A stretch of 64,000 bases of DNA from assembly GCF_037975245.1 (NCBI RefSeq), contig NC_092574.1, positions 9,337,713 to 9,401,712 on the forward strand, given 5' to 3'. Each line of letters starts with the position of its first letter. Positions within the stretch are counted from its first letter, which is position 1. Shown here piece by piece: positions 63,501 through 63,829 of this stretch. The DNA comes from Apostichopus japonicus. Taxonomy: Eukaryota > Echinodermata > Holothuroidea > Aspidochirotida > Stichopodidae. Below the pieces are notes generated by a model that did not search any database, was not told where the DNA came from, and saw only the letters and a program-made list of their open reading frames with translations. The position numbers and the translations under genes are program-made.

Positions 63501-63829
63501 GTCTAGACTATTACTACACCGTATAAGGGGAAATGAGTGATATTATTGGAAACATGGTTAGCGTTAGTCCTAGTACTACAGACGGTAAGCCTATATTGTA
63601 TGTATAGGTTAGCCTATATTAGTGTGGTGATTCAGAGTTAAGTTCCACCAGAAACTACTTTGGTTTTCTTCCCCAAAATAAATACAAATTGTCCATATTT
63701 TGTAGTAATACCTGGCGTCTGGGCCTCTGCTTTATCTAACTGTGTGGGTATTATTTGCAGTATACTCAAGGCCAGGGTGAGCCACATCTGAGCGAGGCCT
63801 GTCGGGTCCGATCGTGAGCAGCCCGCCAT
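3383..63829 (-). CDS. TMEM131: TMEM131 homologue, complete 35-exon gene (spliced; span includes introns)
   Basis: This is a type I membrane protein of the secretory pathway. In studied animals the lumenal PapD-like domain binds procollagen and the cytoplasmic C-terminus binds TRAPPC8 of TRAPP III, which promotes ER-to-Golgi export of collagen (established family knowledge). Here 35 exons join in phase to 1,922 residues: signal peptide (1-36), PapD-like domain (about 92-180), further Ig-like repeats to about 1100 with many N-glycosylation sequons, one helix (about 1111-1134), then a Ser/Pro/Gly/Asn-rich tail with Trp motifs. Signature blocks recognised include GVPNPYRLRP, MYSSGGDLHLELPTG, CYVGLP, CEGYGFRV, SSLELPYT and EKDSPPP. 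All introns are GT-AG. No frameshift or internal stop was found. Vertebrates also have TMEM131L; a single invertebrate gene probably represents the ancestor of both. Introns 1-3 are long, so a missed small or alternative exon there cannot be excluded. Confidence 0.93.
3515..3972 (-). other. Intron 34 (0.46 kb)
   Basis: Unremarkable, with a short CAA repeat at about 3880-3891. Confidence 0.7.
3973..4275 (-). CDS. TMEM131: TMEM131 exon 34: Trp-rich tail with coding minisatellite (residues 1779-1879)
   Basis: It encodes SFYTPPQGASSSSIWDHNGS, a Ser-rich stretch with DWSNSNSSLFPMWNSP, then three tandem copies of DNSGGSLL, then GLGLTTQANR. SSSIW and the Trp spacing recall human TPFSSSIWSSN (from memory). 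Acceptor TTTTTGCTCTCAG; donor AACAGA|GTAAGG, phase 0. All three minus-strand frames are open here; only this one joins in phase and matches the family. Confidence 0.93.
4007..4090 (-). repeat. 24-nt coding minisatellite in exon 34
   Basis: Three 24-nt units (4007-4030, 4031-4054, 4055-4078) with CTGTTGTCCAGTAAGG cores on the plus strand, differing at single bases, plus a partial fourth. They encode DNSGGSLL repeats (residues about 1842-1870). The period is in frame, so copy number can change without a frameshift. Confidence 0.97.
4276..5245 (-). other. Intron 33 (1.0 kb)
   Basis: AT-rich, no feature recognised. Confidence 0.7.
5246..5412 (-). CDS. TMEM131: TMEM131 exon 33 (residues 1723-1778)
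   Basis: It encodes LGGENWKNFPISKAPGSNSL, LWKSPPGFPNTPIHHSPPKW and STGPVNNPPSSQP. Three tryptophans (about 1732, 1747, 1765) sit in Ser/Pro/Asn-rich sequence, as in the C-terminal region of vertebrate TMEM131. Acceptor GTTGTTGACAG; donor CAGCCG|GTGAGT, phase 0. Confidence 0.93.
5413..6071 (-). other. Intron 32 (0.66 kb), pyrimidine-rich
   Basis: The plus strand at about 5590-6050 is CT/CCAT-rich and degenerate (ATCCATCC, TTCCTTCACYAATCC). A 191-codon plus-strand open frame across it is a composition artefact. Confidence 0.7.
6072..6185 (-). CDS. TMEM131: TMEM131 exon 32 (residues 1685-1723)
   Basis: It encodes DDFGVGVWEQGPKGDASSLS and YPHHHEAPGSRFSSSGRA. It begins the tryptophan-dotted C-terminal region (Trp about 1692). 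Acceptor TTTCTCGGCAG; donor AGCAG|GTAGGA (a non-optimal +4), phase 1. Confidence 0.92.
6186..6882 (-). other. Intron 31 (0.7 kb)
   Basis: It has a 14-G run at 6200-6213 and an AAC microsatellite at about 6690-6706. No feature otherwise. Confidence 0.7.
6883..6977 (-). CDS. TMEM131: TMEM131 exon 31 (residues 1653-1685)
   Basis: It encodes NSGMFSKIKQMDQGPARLRA followed by SSGLQPSYGYSA, comparable to human GEVFSKLGLSRS by order and the FSK core (from memory). Acceptor TTTCCAAAG; donor CGCAG|GTGAGT, phase 1. Confidence 0.92.
6978..7469 (-). other. Intron 30 (0.5 kb)
   Basis: It contains a weak tRNA-like element on the plus strand (7205-7280) and a short internal duplication (TTTCATAGTGACTAACGGAC and TTTCACTGTGACTAAATGAC). 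Confidence 0.65.
7205..7280 (+). repeat. Possible tRNA-derived SINE head
   Basis: TGGGCCAGTGGTAAAG resembles box A and is followed at about 35 nt by AGGTTAAAGTTCACT, a poor box B. Weak evidence only. Confidence 0.25.
7470..7584 (-). CDS. TMEM131: TMEM131 exon 30 (residues 1615-1653)
   Basis: It encodes GVGGSKSNIGLMRGRTLKNP followed by RDPDSASDTSSGTSNSPT, equivalent in order to human DSDGSDSSGLWSPVSNPSSP. Acceptor TCTGTGGCAG; donor ACCAA|GTAAGA, phase 2. No Met-initiated open frame flags it; it was found by phase continuity. Confidence 0.9.
7835..8197 (-). CDS. TMEM131: TMEM131 exon 29: EKDSPPP motif (residues 1494-1615)
   Basis: It encodes STASSEREKDSPPPLWELP, PTRNPFIGQSNPASGSGANE and NSYSSVVSGKSSDVKKPRLS. 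Human has SSSEGEKDSPPPEWD and SYSSIVNSSSSSDPKIKQP in the same order (from memory). Disordered cytoplasmic tail with a four-glycine run. Acceptor TTGATTATAG; donor TACAAG|GTGAGT, phase 1. Confidence 0.96.
8198..8951 (-). other. Intron 28 (0.75 kb)
   Basis: It contains an (AT)n microsatellite at 8736-8762 and a G-rich tract near 8485-8515. No gene. Confidence 0.75.
8952..9103 (-). CDS. TMEM131: TMEM131 exon 28: SSLELPYT motif (residues 1443-1494)
   Basis: It encodes SSLELPYTTSLEAGRKRYHP and an Ala/Lys-rich stretch (SLAAKAAAKATRNIKLK). The SSLELPYT start matches human SSLELPYTPPLESKQRR (from memory), a short linear motif kept in an otherwise variable tail. Acceptor CTCACATCAG; donor TTAAGA|GTAAGT, phase 1. 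Confidence 0.95.
9104..9684 (-). other. Intron 27 (0.6 kb)
   Basis: It contains the (CAG)8 tract at 9640-9663 near its 5' end. The rest is unremarkable. Confidence 0.75.
9640..9663 (-). repeat. (CAG)8 microsatellite next to a splice donor
   Basis: Eight perfect CTG units on the plus strand (CAG in the transcript), 21 bases after the exon 27 donor. Confidence 0.98.
9685..9857 (-). CDS. TMEM131: TMEM131 exon 27 (residues 1386-1443)
   Basis: It encodes TMNQIDDIQLLPTKSRQTSK, DTEDNSFEDVKSRSSRRKYL and PKTGDVNKP, a disordered cytoplasmic segment in the Lys/Arg/Ser-rich part of the tail. Acceptor CACCTTTCAG; donor CCAAG|GTAAGA, phase 2. A CAG repeat begins 21 bases into the following intron. Confidence 0.93.
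9858..10388 (-). other. Intron 26 (0.5 kb)
   Basis: It has a G-rich tract at about 10141-10159 on the plus strand. Nothing else recognised. Confidence 0.7.
10389..10953 (-). CDS. TMEM131: TMEM131 exon 26: cytoplasmic tail (residues 1197-1385)
   Basis: The largest exon (565 nt). It encodes a charged, disordered segment rich in K, E, S and T, with KSKSKRKAKGN and DSDDISSTTTEESTADSE. The SSTTTE block has a counterpart in human (DDSSSTTTETSNPD, from memory). The frame is open upstream of the first internal Met to the acceptor TCTTCGATAG. Donor CGCCAA|GTGAGT, phase 0. Confidence 0.95.
10954..11519 (-). other. Intron 25 (0.57 kb)
   Basis: Most of it (11036-11385) is a 45-nt minisatellite. Confidence 0.8.
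11036..11385. repeat. 45-nt minisatellite, about 7-8 copies
   Basis: The unit CACTAGGTACATGCATTGAT is followed by GGTACATACTGGCCTATAGG and TTACA. The period of 45 was measured between CACTAG at 11105 and 11150. Copies diverge at the right-hand end. Confidence 0.95.
11520..11930 (-). CDS. TMEM131: TMEM131 exon 25: transmembrane helix (residues 1060-1197)
   Basis: It encodes FCPDFSLARVVRTLQI, ASLPHHLLSMCAAAVPRPAW, then the helix from about residue 1111 to 1134 (core YFVVAAVMCFFLVVICMVAY), then LEAVHFMEP. Human counterparts are FTPDFTASRVIRELKF, ASLPYHMLATCAEALPRPNW and a helix followed by YLEA (from memory). The cytoplasmic part is Gly/Ser/Lys-rich. Acceptor CATTTGACAG; donor ACAAG|GTAAGG, phase 2. 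The second-largest exon. Confidence 0.98.
11931..12507 (-). other. Intron 24 (0.6 kb)
   Basis: A C-rich tract lies at about 12279-12306 on the plus strand. Nothing else recognised. Confidence 0.7.
12508..12703 (-). CDS. TMEM131: TMEM131 exon 24 (residues 995-1060)
   Basis: It encodes PHFTVKRTLNLKNTGQIALH, CEGYGFRVLQCEP and NSTARLDI, aligned with human NFTLKRTFKVENTGQLQIHI, CEGYGFKVVNCQE and NASRDIII (from memory). The paired cysteines (about 1034 and 1044) are conserved. It is the last lumenal Ig-like repeat. Acceptor CTTCTGAAG; donor ATTAC|GTAAGA, phase 2. Confidence 0.97.
12704..13604 (-). other. Intron 23 (0.9 kb) with an internal duplication
   Basis: Two diverged direct copies of about 190 nt lie at roughly 13125-13320 and 13375-13570. 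Both contain a CCACATTGTTA block, a TGATGACA block, and a TATTTAGAGAGA...CAAGCATA block in order. Confidence 0.7.
13605..13744 (-). CDS. TMEM131: TMEM131 exon 23 (residues 948-995)
   Basis: It encodes RNNLSVVDGFLVQGMGAKAE and LPGANSNIVFDMKVQHLNDC, matching human RNNLTVMDAVMVQGQGTTEN and LPGPGSSLRFKIT...LKDC (from memory). This is a strongly conserved membrane-proximal Ig-like repeat. Acceptor TTCCTGTTAG; donor AACA|GTGAGT, phase 1. Confidence 0.97.
14012..14184 (-). CDS. TMEM131: TMEM131 exon 22 (residues 891-948)
   Basis: It encodes DCRGNCVKSHLATIEDTFGV and AMSLKPKQNATVHLNFRP. SLKPKQNATVHLNFRPYDN corresponds to human LILKPGEKKSVKVKFTPVHN (from memory). Cys at about 892 and 896 make a second CxxxC pair that I do not recall in the human protein. 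Acceptor GTTTTGACAG; donor ATCAG|GTAAGA, phase 2. Confidence 0.93.
14381..14447 (-). CDS. TMEM131: TMEM131 exon 21 (residues 868-890)
   Basis: A short 67-nt exon encoding RFNPESIDLKDPNPFSVKDI followed by GRK. It starts at the conserved RFN position of human SRFNLSKVAKIDL (from memory). Acceptor TCATTCTCAG; donor AGAAAG|GTAAGT, phase 0. Confidence 0.92.
14448..14855 (-). other. Intron 20 (0.4 kb)
   Basis: It has a T run at about 14657-14668. No feature recognised. Confidence 0.7.
14856..14965 (-). CDS. TMEM131: TMEM131 exon 20 (residues 832-868)
   Basis: It encodes KSIVTIMNPTESTILLQLVP followed by ITAYKEPSAILDLFSD, aligned with human EEITLENPADVPVYVQFIPL and YSNPSVFVDKLVSRF (from memory), a lumenal Ig-like strand set. 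Acceptor GCCCCTACAG; donor GATAG|GTCAGT, phase 2. Confidence 0.95.
14966..15474 (-). other. Intron 19 (0.5 kb)
   Basis: AT-rich with T and A runs. No feature recognised. Confidence 0.7.
15475..15610 (-). CDS. TMEM131: TMEM131 exon 19 (residues 786-831)
   Basis: It encodes VNTTMRLATNLVRDVPISVS and AELTWPKLTSKDIVKFPMT, aligned with human VNTDLQKNIISKITAELSWP and PRHLKFPLTNT (from memory). Acceptor CACCATGTAG; donor GGAGCG|GTGAGT, phase 0. Confidence 0.96.
15611..15940 (-). other. Intron 18 (330 nt)
   Basis: It has a C homopolymer near 15837-15848 on the plus strand. Nothing else. Confidence 0.7.
15941..16055 (-). CDS. TMEM131: TMEM131 exon 18 (residues 748-786)
   Basis: It encodes DGQMWLASLKSDDNQEVDRL and NKWMELQEAGQV, comparable to human EDMWDADWDLHQSLFKGWTG by order and by its MW(x)n pattern (from memory). 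Acceptor TTTTCACACAG; donor GTCCA|GTAAGC, phase 2. The joined codon with exon 19 gives Gln. Confidence 0.88.
16056..16876 (-). other. Intron 17 (0.8 kb)
   Basis: AT-rich, no feature recognised. Confidence 0.7.
16877..16952 (-). CDS. TMEM131: TMEM131 exon 17: conserved CxxxCYVGLP motif (residues 723-748)
   Basis: It encodes IGKIAFDVRKRCQADCYVGL followed by P, matching human IANIYFDPGLQCGDHCYVGLP (from memory). The cysteines are at about 734 and 738 in the ER lumen and may form a disulfide. A 76-nt exon, acceptor TCTACTTCAG, donor ACAAG|GTAATT, phase 1. Too short for open-frame scans. Confidence 0.95.
16953..17898 (-). other. Intron 16 (0.95 kb)
   Basis: AT-rich, no feature recognised. Confidence 0.7.
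17899..18054 (-). CDS. TMEM131: TMEM131 exon 16 (residues 671-722)
   Basis: It encodes GLVQTQSITLHNSFSHKMTV and DEQFYFKPPKKSVSLEIEAS, aligned with human GKIVHQSLNIMNSFSQKVKI and DVRFYYKRLRG (from memory). Acceptor CTCTTCCAG; donor TTAAAA|GTAAGC, phase 0. Confidence 0.95.
18055..18845 (-). other. Intron 15 (0.8 kb)
   Basis: It contains a tRNA-like element (18582-18655) and a CAAT microsatellite (18345-18383). Confidence 0.75.
18582..18655 (-). repeat. tRNA-Thr(TGT)-like pseudogene or SINE head
   Basis: On the minus strand GATCACTCAGTTGATAAAGC resembles the tRNA D-arm/box A, GAACTTGTAATTC resembles a Thr anticodon arm with TGT, and CTTTCGAATCC resembles box B. The order and spacing fit a tRNA. 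The acceptor stem does not pair, so it is a pseudogene or SINE head rather than a working tRNA gene. Confidence 0.55.
18846..19037 (-). CDS. TMEM131: TMEM131 exon 15 (residues 607-670)
   Basis: It encodes HHYALMLLRLKTPEDEGLYS, VVHLETQYHIEQYEAILKAV and GYVTIKPEKVVFVSAYP, equivalent to human GYFAVFRVKLTAKKLEGIHD and the following repeat (from memory). It spans an Ig-repeat boundary. Acceptor CTTCAATAG; donor TATCCG|GTAAGA, phase 0. Confidence 0.95.
19038..19590 (-). other. Intron 14 (0.55 kb)
   Basis: It has a 14-G run on the plus strand (19050-19063), which is the polypyrimidine tract just before the exon 15 acceptor on the sense strand. The rest is CT/GA-rich. Confidence 0.75.
19591..19722 (-). 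CDS. TMEM131: TMEM131 exon 14 (residues 563-606)
   Basis: It encodes VPVTVMRCTLPDCEVVIVEV and EFLEADYPPVRYSR, within the lumenal Ig-like array, corresponding to the human IKSWHIIGDGLSIELVAVE region by order. Acceptor GCTCGACAG; donor AGTAGA|GTAAGT, phase 0. Similarity is low, but both neighbours are secure. Confidence 0.9.
19723..20889 (-). other. Intron 13 (1.2 kb)
   Basis: More than half is the degenerate 33-nt satellite array at 19885-20510. The rest is AT-rich. Confidence 0.75.
19885..20510. repeat. Degenerate 33-nt satellite array (older relative)
   Basis: Units such as ATGCACCACTTATACACC and GATCCTTATACAACA match the consensus of the array at 22105-23545, but they are much more diverged and have indels. 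It is the same family in a neighbouring intron, about 1.6 kb away across exons 12-13. Confidence 0.9.
20890..20997 (-). CDS. TMEM131: TMEM131 exon 13 (residues 527-562)
   Basis: It encodes FFMYGQEIQDKINLGTAGLQ and VVMMLAVNDNPVE, matching the human segment with RFIDFGVLSATE and ILFAIINSNPIE (from memory). It is the start of a further Ig-like repeat. Acceptor GTTTTGTAG; donor GTGGAG|GTGAGT, phase 0 at both ends. It lacks a usable Met-initiated frame and is found only by similarity and phase. Confidence 0.92.
20998..21825 (-). other. Intron 12 (0.8 kb)
   Basis: AT-rich, no feature recognised. Confidence 0.7.
21826..21996 (-). CDS. TMEM131: TMEM131 exon 12 (residues 470-526)
   Basis: It encodes IKNFSSPIVIPPHETDSSL, LAFTPSDT and TNASLFTIPVHAYTGKLK, counterparts of human VHNFSKPVLILPNESGY, FMPSTSS and TNASKFHLPVRVYTGFL (from memory). 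Acceptor CTCTTTCACAG; donor TTAAAG|GTAAGC, phase 0. It lies between the two 33-nt satellite arrays. Confidence 0.96.
21997..24952 (-). other. Intron 11 (3.0 kb)
   Basis: Its 3' half is the 33-nt satellite array (22105-23545). The remainder (23550-24950) is AT-rich with no feature recognised. Confidence 0.75.
22105..23545. repeat. 33-nt satellite array with higher-order organisation
   Basis: About 43 copies of a 33-nt unit read ATGCACCACTTACACACC, then GATCYTTATACACMAA. Variants (TTCCACATC, TTACAGACC, TTATCCCCC) recur in blocks; for example a segment of about 425 nt near 22314 is repeated near 22739, and TCCCCCAATGCACCAC occurs at about 22241, 22406, 22831, 23125 and 23331. Because 33 is divisible by 3 and the unit lacks stops in several frames, it makes open frames up to 300 codons of an 11-residue repeat (MHHLHTDPYTQ). 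These are not genes. Confidence 0.97.
24953..25112 (-). CDS. TMEM131: TMEM131 exon 11 (residues 416-469)
   Basis: It encodes GTLSVIKNSTYFHLLDSPP and RKLHLTNYFNFSIVIHQ, aligned with human ATLFHIRDSPADP and RPIYLTNTFSFAILIHD (from memory). Two sequons (NST, NFS). Acceptor TTCCCTCACAG; donor TTTGAG|GTAATG, phase 0. It was found by phase and similarity; a different frame that stops early can mislead. Confidence 0.92.
25113..25858 (-). other. Intron 10 (0.75 kb)
   Basis: It is largely occupied by the plus-strand open frame described separately. No repeat recognised. Confidence 0.7.
25262..25969 (+). other. Long plus-strand open frame in intron 10, overlapping exon 10 antisense
   Basis: A 235-codon open frame starts at ATG 25262 and runs to a stop at 25967-25969. 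About 199 codons lie in intron 10 and the last 37 run antisense to exon 10. It predicts hydrophobic stretches (SLVFKVFCVVDLISTFLI, GVIVFNFLQQILAISFFI) and has a good plus-strand donor GACAG|GTAAGT at about 25690. Such a length is unlikely by chance in AT-rich DNA. I do not recognise the family. It may be a nested exon, a decayed insertion, or chance. Confidence 0.25.
25859..26070 (-). CDS. TMEM131: TMEM131 exon 10 (residues 346-416)
   Basis: It encodes AITIDFKPVEL, HKNVANITFHPLKANCSRFW and SGKIIVKTKDKN and ends AHVLPG. Human counterparts are AITVHFKPITL, YTKVASISFDASKAK, FSGKITVKAKEK and AEVLDG (from memory). It is an Ig-like repeat. Acceptor ATTTACAG; donor CCCGG|GTGAGT, phase 2. A plus-strand open frame runs antisense across it. 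Confidence 0.96.
26071..26876 (-). other. Intron 9 (0.8 kb) with direct duplication
   Basis: It has a direct duplication of roughly 130 nt (about 26190-26320 and 26339-26500, offset 149), each copy ending in a CCCAT-rich microsatellite. A plus-strand open frame at 26586-26819 of unknown meaning lies here too. Confidence 0.75.
26190..26500. repeat. Direct duplication ending in CATCC microsatellites
   Basis: TTTCGGGAACCAAA, CAGTGGTTGTATCAT and CCACATGATTAGGAACTGAT recur at an offset of 149. Each copy is followed by TCCCATCCCATCC repeats, longer in the second. Confidence 0.9.
26877..26995 (-). CDS. TMEM131: TMEM131 exon 9 (residues 306-345)
   Basis: It encodes APGLYTSLELIDFGTLRSLD and IQLYLLNTSPKVMQIT, matching human APGIYSSTEMLDFGTL and LNLHLLNSGTKDVPIT (from memory), the start of another Ig-like repeat. 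Acceptor CTCTGACAG; donor ATAACA|GTAAGT, phase 0. It is missed by Met-initiated open-frame calls. Confidence 0.93.
26996..27700 (-). other. Intron 8 (0.7 kb)
   Basis: It contains an ATAA microsatellite at 27621-27649, about 50 bases inside the donor. Otherwise plain AT-rich DNA. Confidence 0.7.
27701..27866 (-). CDS. TMEM131: TMEM131 exon 8 (residues 251-306)
   Basis: It encodes EIPPYQTRSVMRASF, NHTAFIRIKTN and LMLPVEVEVSS, counterparts of human EIPPYETKGVMRASF, NHTAFIRIKTN and FIILPVEVEV (from memory). It is part of an Ig-like lumenal repeat with two sequons (NHT, NHS). Acceptor GTGCCACAG; donor TCTG|GTAAAG, phase 1. Confidence 0.97.
27867..29060 (-). other. Intron 7 (1.2 kb)
   Basis: AT-rich, no feature recognised. 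Confidence 0.7.
29061..29264 (-). CDS. TMEM131: TMEM131 exon 7: most conserved lumenal block (residues 183-250)
   Basis: It encodes VFGIGVPNPYRLRPILGARV, NTSFSPLINMHNPY and EMYSSGGDLHLELPTG, nearly identical to vertebrate TMEM131 (from memory). This is the anchor for the gene assignment. Acceptor CATTCCAG; donor CTATGG|GTAAGT, phase 0. It bridges the PapD-like domain and the next Ig-like repeat. Confidence 0.98.
29265..31219 (-). other. Intron 6 (2.0 kb)
   Basis: AT-rich. It has a 16-G run at 31074-31089 and a dispersed repeat at 29540-29640. Nothing else recognised. Confidence 0.7.
29540..29640. repeat. Dispersed repeat, copy E
   Basis: CAGCGCTAAAAGTTTACCAG and GAGTGCTGAGATTGTGGAGA match copies A and B in the same order, with divergence. 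Confidence 0.4.
31220..31333 (-). CDS. TMEM131: TMEM131 exon 6: PapD-like domain (residues 145-182)
   Basis: It encodes AIPAGGNTTFEIVFLPR and GNVENTIFIHSNKG, aligned with human ILPGGNTSFDVVFLAR and GNVENTLFINTSNHG (from memory). It completes the PapD-like domain, and NTT is an N-glycosylation sequon. It is too short and lacks a Met in a suitable place, so a simple open-frame scan would miss it. Acceptor TTTTATTTCAG; donor TATCAG|GTATGT. Phase 0 at both ends. Confidence 0.95.
31900..32010. repeat. Dispersed repeat, copy D
   Basis: GGGGCGCAATGTAATAACG, GGGTTACCAG and TAGGAGACAGG resemble parts of copy A in the same order. Weakest of the five copies. Confidence 0.3.
33121..33319. repeat. 54-56-nt minisatellite, about 3.6 copies
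   Basis: AGGCAGTGT anchors lie at 33125, 33181, 33235 and 33289. Units also contain TTGTCCCCACAAAAGGAGAC and GAATACTTTGC. Confidence 0.9.
35663..35786 (-). CDS. TMEM131: TMEM131 exon 5: PapD-like domain (residues 103-144)
   Basis: It encodes PIGMPQIATVRVFNPQ and SISGTTPHFHCSFFQEK, matching human PVGMPKMEKVYLHNPS and SISATTSHFHASFFQ (from memory). This is the core of the procollagen-binding PapD-like domain. Acceptor TTACTTGCAG; donor AAAAG|GTAAGC, phase 0. A second frame is also open across this exon but has no family similarity. Confidence 0.95.
36160..36275. repeat. Dispersed repeat, copy C
   Basis: GGGCGCAGTGCTAAAACG and GGAGAGGAGCAAAGTAAAT match, with divergence, the two ends of copy A near 48048-48133. 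Confidence 0.35.
36328..36420. repeat. Short TTTTCGTCCCCCTAT tandem repeat
   Basis: About six imperfect 13-16-nt units with the core TTTCGTCCC. It is in intron 4. Confidence 0.85.
38598..38670 (+). mobile_element. Non-LTR/SINE 3' tail fragment
   Basis: TGTAAAGCGCATTGAGACC followed by GTGCTATATAAATAAGTAA and an ATTATTATTT tail matches the widely seen 3' end of animal retroposons (AAGCGCTTTGAG...GCGCTATATAAATAA, from memory). Only the tail is recognisable. Confidence 0.5.
40011..40106 (-). CDS. TMEM131: TMEM131 exon 4: start of PapD-like domain (residues 71-103)
   Basis: It encodes the lead-in and first strand of the PapD-like fold, with GELNFDPPLLDFGE aligning to the human PIRFEPPMLDFHE (from memory). 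Acceptor CTTTCAG; donor GAAGT|GTGAGT in phase 2. The joined codon GT|T gives V, continuing as EVPIGMP, the counterpart of human EQPVGMP. That join confirms the donor choice over the alternative GT two bases upstream. Confidence 0.88.
40195..40545. repeat. 38-nt tandem repeat, first block
   Basis: About nine imperfect copies of a unit with CACCAAATCAGTGGTCATAA followed by TATCAAAGATGTNCATAT. It starts about 90 bases upstream of the exon 4 acceptor. Confidence 0.85.
40785..40950. repeat. 38-nt tandem repeat, second block
   Basis: It has the same CACCAAATCAGTGGTCATAA units as the block at 40195-40545, separated from it by about 240 bases and an AATG microsatellite at 40761-40784. A 14-G run follows at 40982-40995. 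Confidence 0.8.
45010..45110. repeat. Dispersed repeat, copy B
   Basis: It shares GGTGCTAAGGTTGTGAGGAG followed by ACAGGTAAGCGAG with copy A near 48090. It is preceded by a C homopolymer (about 44991-45002). Confidence 0.45.
45367..45590. repeat. Tandem repeat, 67-70-nt unit, about 3 copies
   Basis: GGTCACCCTGC anchors occur at 45384, 45451 and 45521. Units also share GTATACACTGC and GCATGACNGAGGTA. The hAT element is inserted immediately at its right edge. Confidence 0.8.
45598..45971. mobile_element. Non-autonomous hAT-type transposon (374 bp) with 8-bp TSD
   Basis: The left end CAATGGCAGAGC (45598-45609) and the reverse complement of the right end, CAGTGGCGGAGC (45960-45971), match at 10 of 12 positions. 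GCTGTTAC flanks both sides (45590-45597 and 45972-45979), an exact 8-bp target-site duplication. CAGTGG-type termini and 8-bp duplications are typical of the hAT superfamily. There is no transposase inside, so it is a MITE-like derivative. It has an internal G run (about 45620-45633) and is more GC-rich than its surroundings. Confidence 0.8.
46905..46925. repeat. GC-rich perfect hairpin
   Basis: AGGGGCGGCC and GGCCGCCCCT form a perfect 10-bp stem with a one-base centre at 46915, in otherwise AT-rich DNA. The edge GGCCGCCCCTG resembles the end of a hAT-like element, but I could not find a matching opposite end. Confidence 0.6.
48040..48135. repeat. Dispersed repeat, copy A
   Basis: It contains GGGCGCACAGCGTTACAAGG, then GGTGTTAAGGTTGTGGGGAG, then GAGCGAAGTAAAT. 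Related but diverged copies lie at 45010-45110, 36160-36275, 31900-32010 and 29540-29640, all in the same orientation. The class is unknown. Confidence 0.45.
50791..51007. repeat. 20-nt minisatellite, about 10 copies
   Basis: The unit TATGTATGTATACACAATTT is repeated nearly perfectly, with one shortened copy near 50843. Because 20 is not a multiple of 3, the array reads through all three frames in turn and gives spurious 70-90-residue open frames rich in YTIYVCIHNL. It is not coding. Confidence 0.95.
51905..52003. repeat. Two-copy 47-nt tandem repeat
   Basis: The block starting ATTATAGTGATTTG and ending AAGCAATTCA occurs twice in direct succession with small differences, in intron 3. Confidence 0.6.
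52294..52337 (-). CDS. TMEM131: TMEM131 exon 3 (residues 57-71)
   Basis: A 44-nt exon with acceptor TTTTCCCCACAG and donor AAAGA|GTAAGT. It encodes NEFASQGFHIETEK, comparable in position to the human GLLQTETT segment. Phase 0 in and phase 2 out fit exon 4. It is short and weakly conserved, but the splice sites are strong. Confidence 0.65.
53140..53205 (-). repeat. tRNA-derived SINE-like element
   Basis: On the minus strand a box-A-like TGTGCAGCAGTACAGG (53183-53198) is followed, at about 22 nt, by a box-B-like AGTTCGAACCT (53150-53160). This order and spacing are those of an RNA polymerase III internal promoter. No full cloverleaf is seen, so it is a SINE head or tRNA pseudogene rather than a working tRNA. 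Confidence 0.4.
54440..54485. repeat. 10-bp direct repeats flanking a 26-nt hairpin
   Basis: GATCCAAACA at 54440-54449 is repeated exactly at 54476-54485. Between them are 26 bases whose ends are inverted (GGGAGCC at 450-456, GGCTCCC at 468-474). It looks like a small insertion with target duplication or a replication-slippage product. Confidence 0.6.
54545..55025. repeat. Minisatellite, period about 85-98 nt, about 5 copies
   Basis: Each unit contains CAGAATAACAACAATAGAAC, then a CAGGGTTTGGACAGAATTA block, then GTTTATACTTTGTAACATA. The GGTTTGG anchors fall at about 54581, 54679, 54767, 54852 and 54941, giving spacings of 98, 88, 85 and 89. It lies wholly in intron 2. Confidence 0.85.
57880..57970. 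repeat. Short G-rich degenerate repeat
   Basis: The phrase GGATTCTGAAGG plus a GGGTCTARTGG-like block recurs about three times in 90 bases. It is a low-complexity repeat inside intron 2. Confidence 0.4.
59874..59923 (-). CDS. TMEM131: TMEM131 exon 2 (residues 40-56)
   Basis: A 50-nt exon with acceptor TTATTTCCTCAG and donor AAG|GTGAGAG. It adds DIVQNELMQLMEEVAIK, which follows the signal peptide in the mature N-terminus. Phase 1 in and phase 0 out match its neighbours. Sequence similarity to other TMEM131 proteins is weak here, so the call rests on strong splice sites, phase and position. Confidence 0.65.
59924..63711 (-). other. Intron 1 (3.8 kb)
   Basis: AT-rich intron. It holds the striking cluster of nine identical 15-base GGTCACGTGTGTGAC motifs at 61109-61912 (separate entry). 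I see no coding potential elsewhere in it. Confidence 0.75.
61109..61912. promoter_or_regulatory. Cluster of nine E-box/CLEAR-like 15-mers in intron 1
   Basis: The motif GGTCACGTGTGTGAC occurs on the plus strand at 61109-61123, 61289-61303, 61485-61499, 61507-61521, 61654-61668, 61676-61690, 61732-61746 and 61898-61912. It occurs inverted at 61714-61728. All nine cores are identical, while most flanks differ. Each contains CACGTG (the bHLH E-box) inside GTCACGTG, close to the lysosomal CLEAR consensus GTCACGTGAC, and has short GTCAC/GTGAC inverted arms. The copy at 61289 continues into TGACGTGA, which resembles an XBP1/ATF-type UPR site. Two pairs (61485/61507 and 61654/61676) share flanking ACATT and TTG, which points to local duplication. 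An intronic enhancer or a degraded repeat are both possible. Confidence 0.55.
63712..63829 (-). CDS. TMEM131: TMEM131 exon 1: start codon and signal peptide (residues 1-40)
   Basis: It encodes an N-terminus with a hydrophobic core (LAQMWLTLALSILQII, about residues 12-27) followed by AEA|Q near residue 36, a plausible signal-peptidase site. This fits a type I ER-targeted protein. The exon ends at CAG|GTATTA in phase 1. The start is set by the upstream in-frame TAA. N-terminal sequences of this family are poorly conserved, so assignment rests on position, phase and the signal peptide rather than on similarity. Confidence 0.75.
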
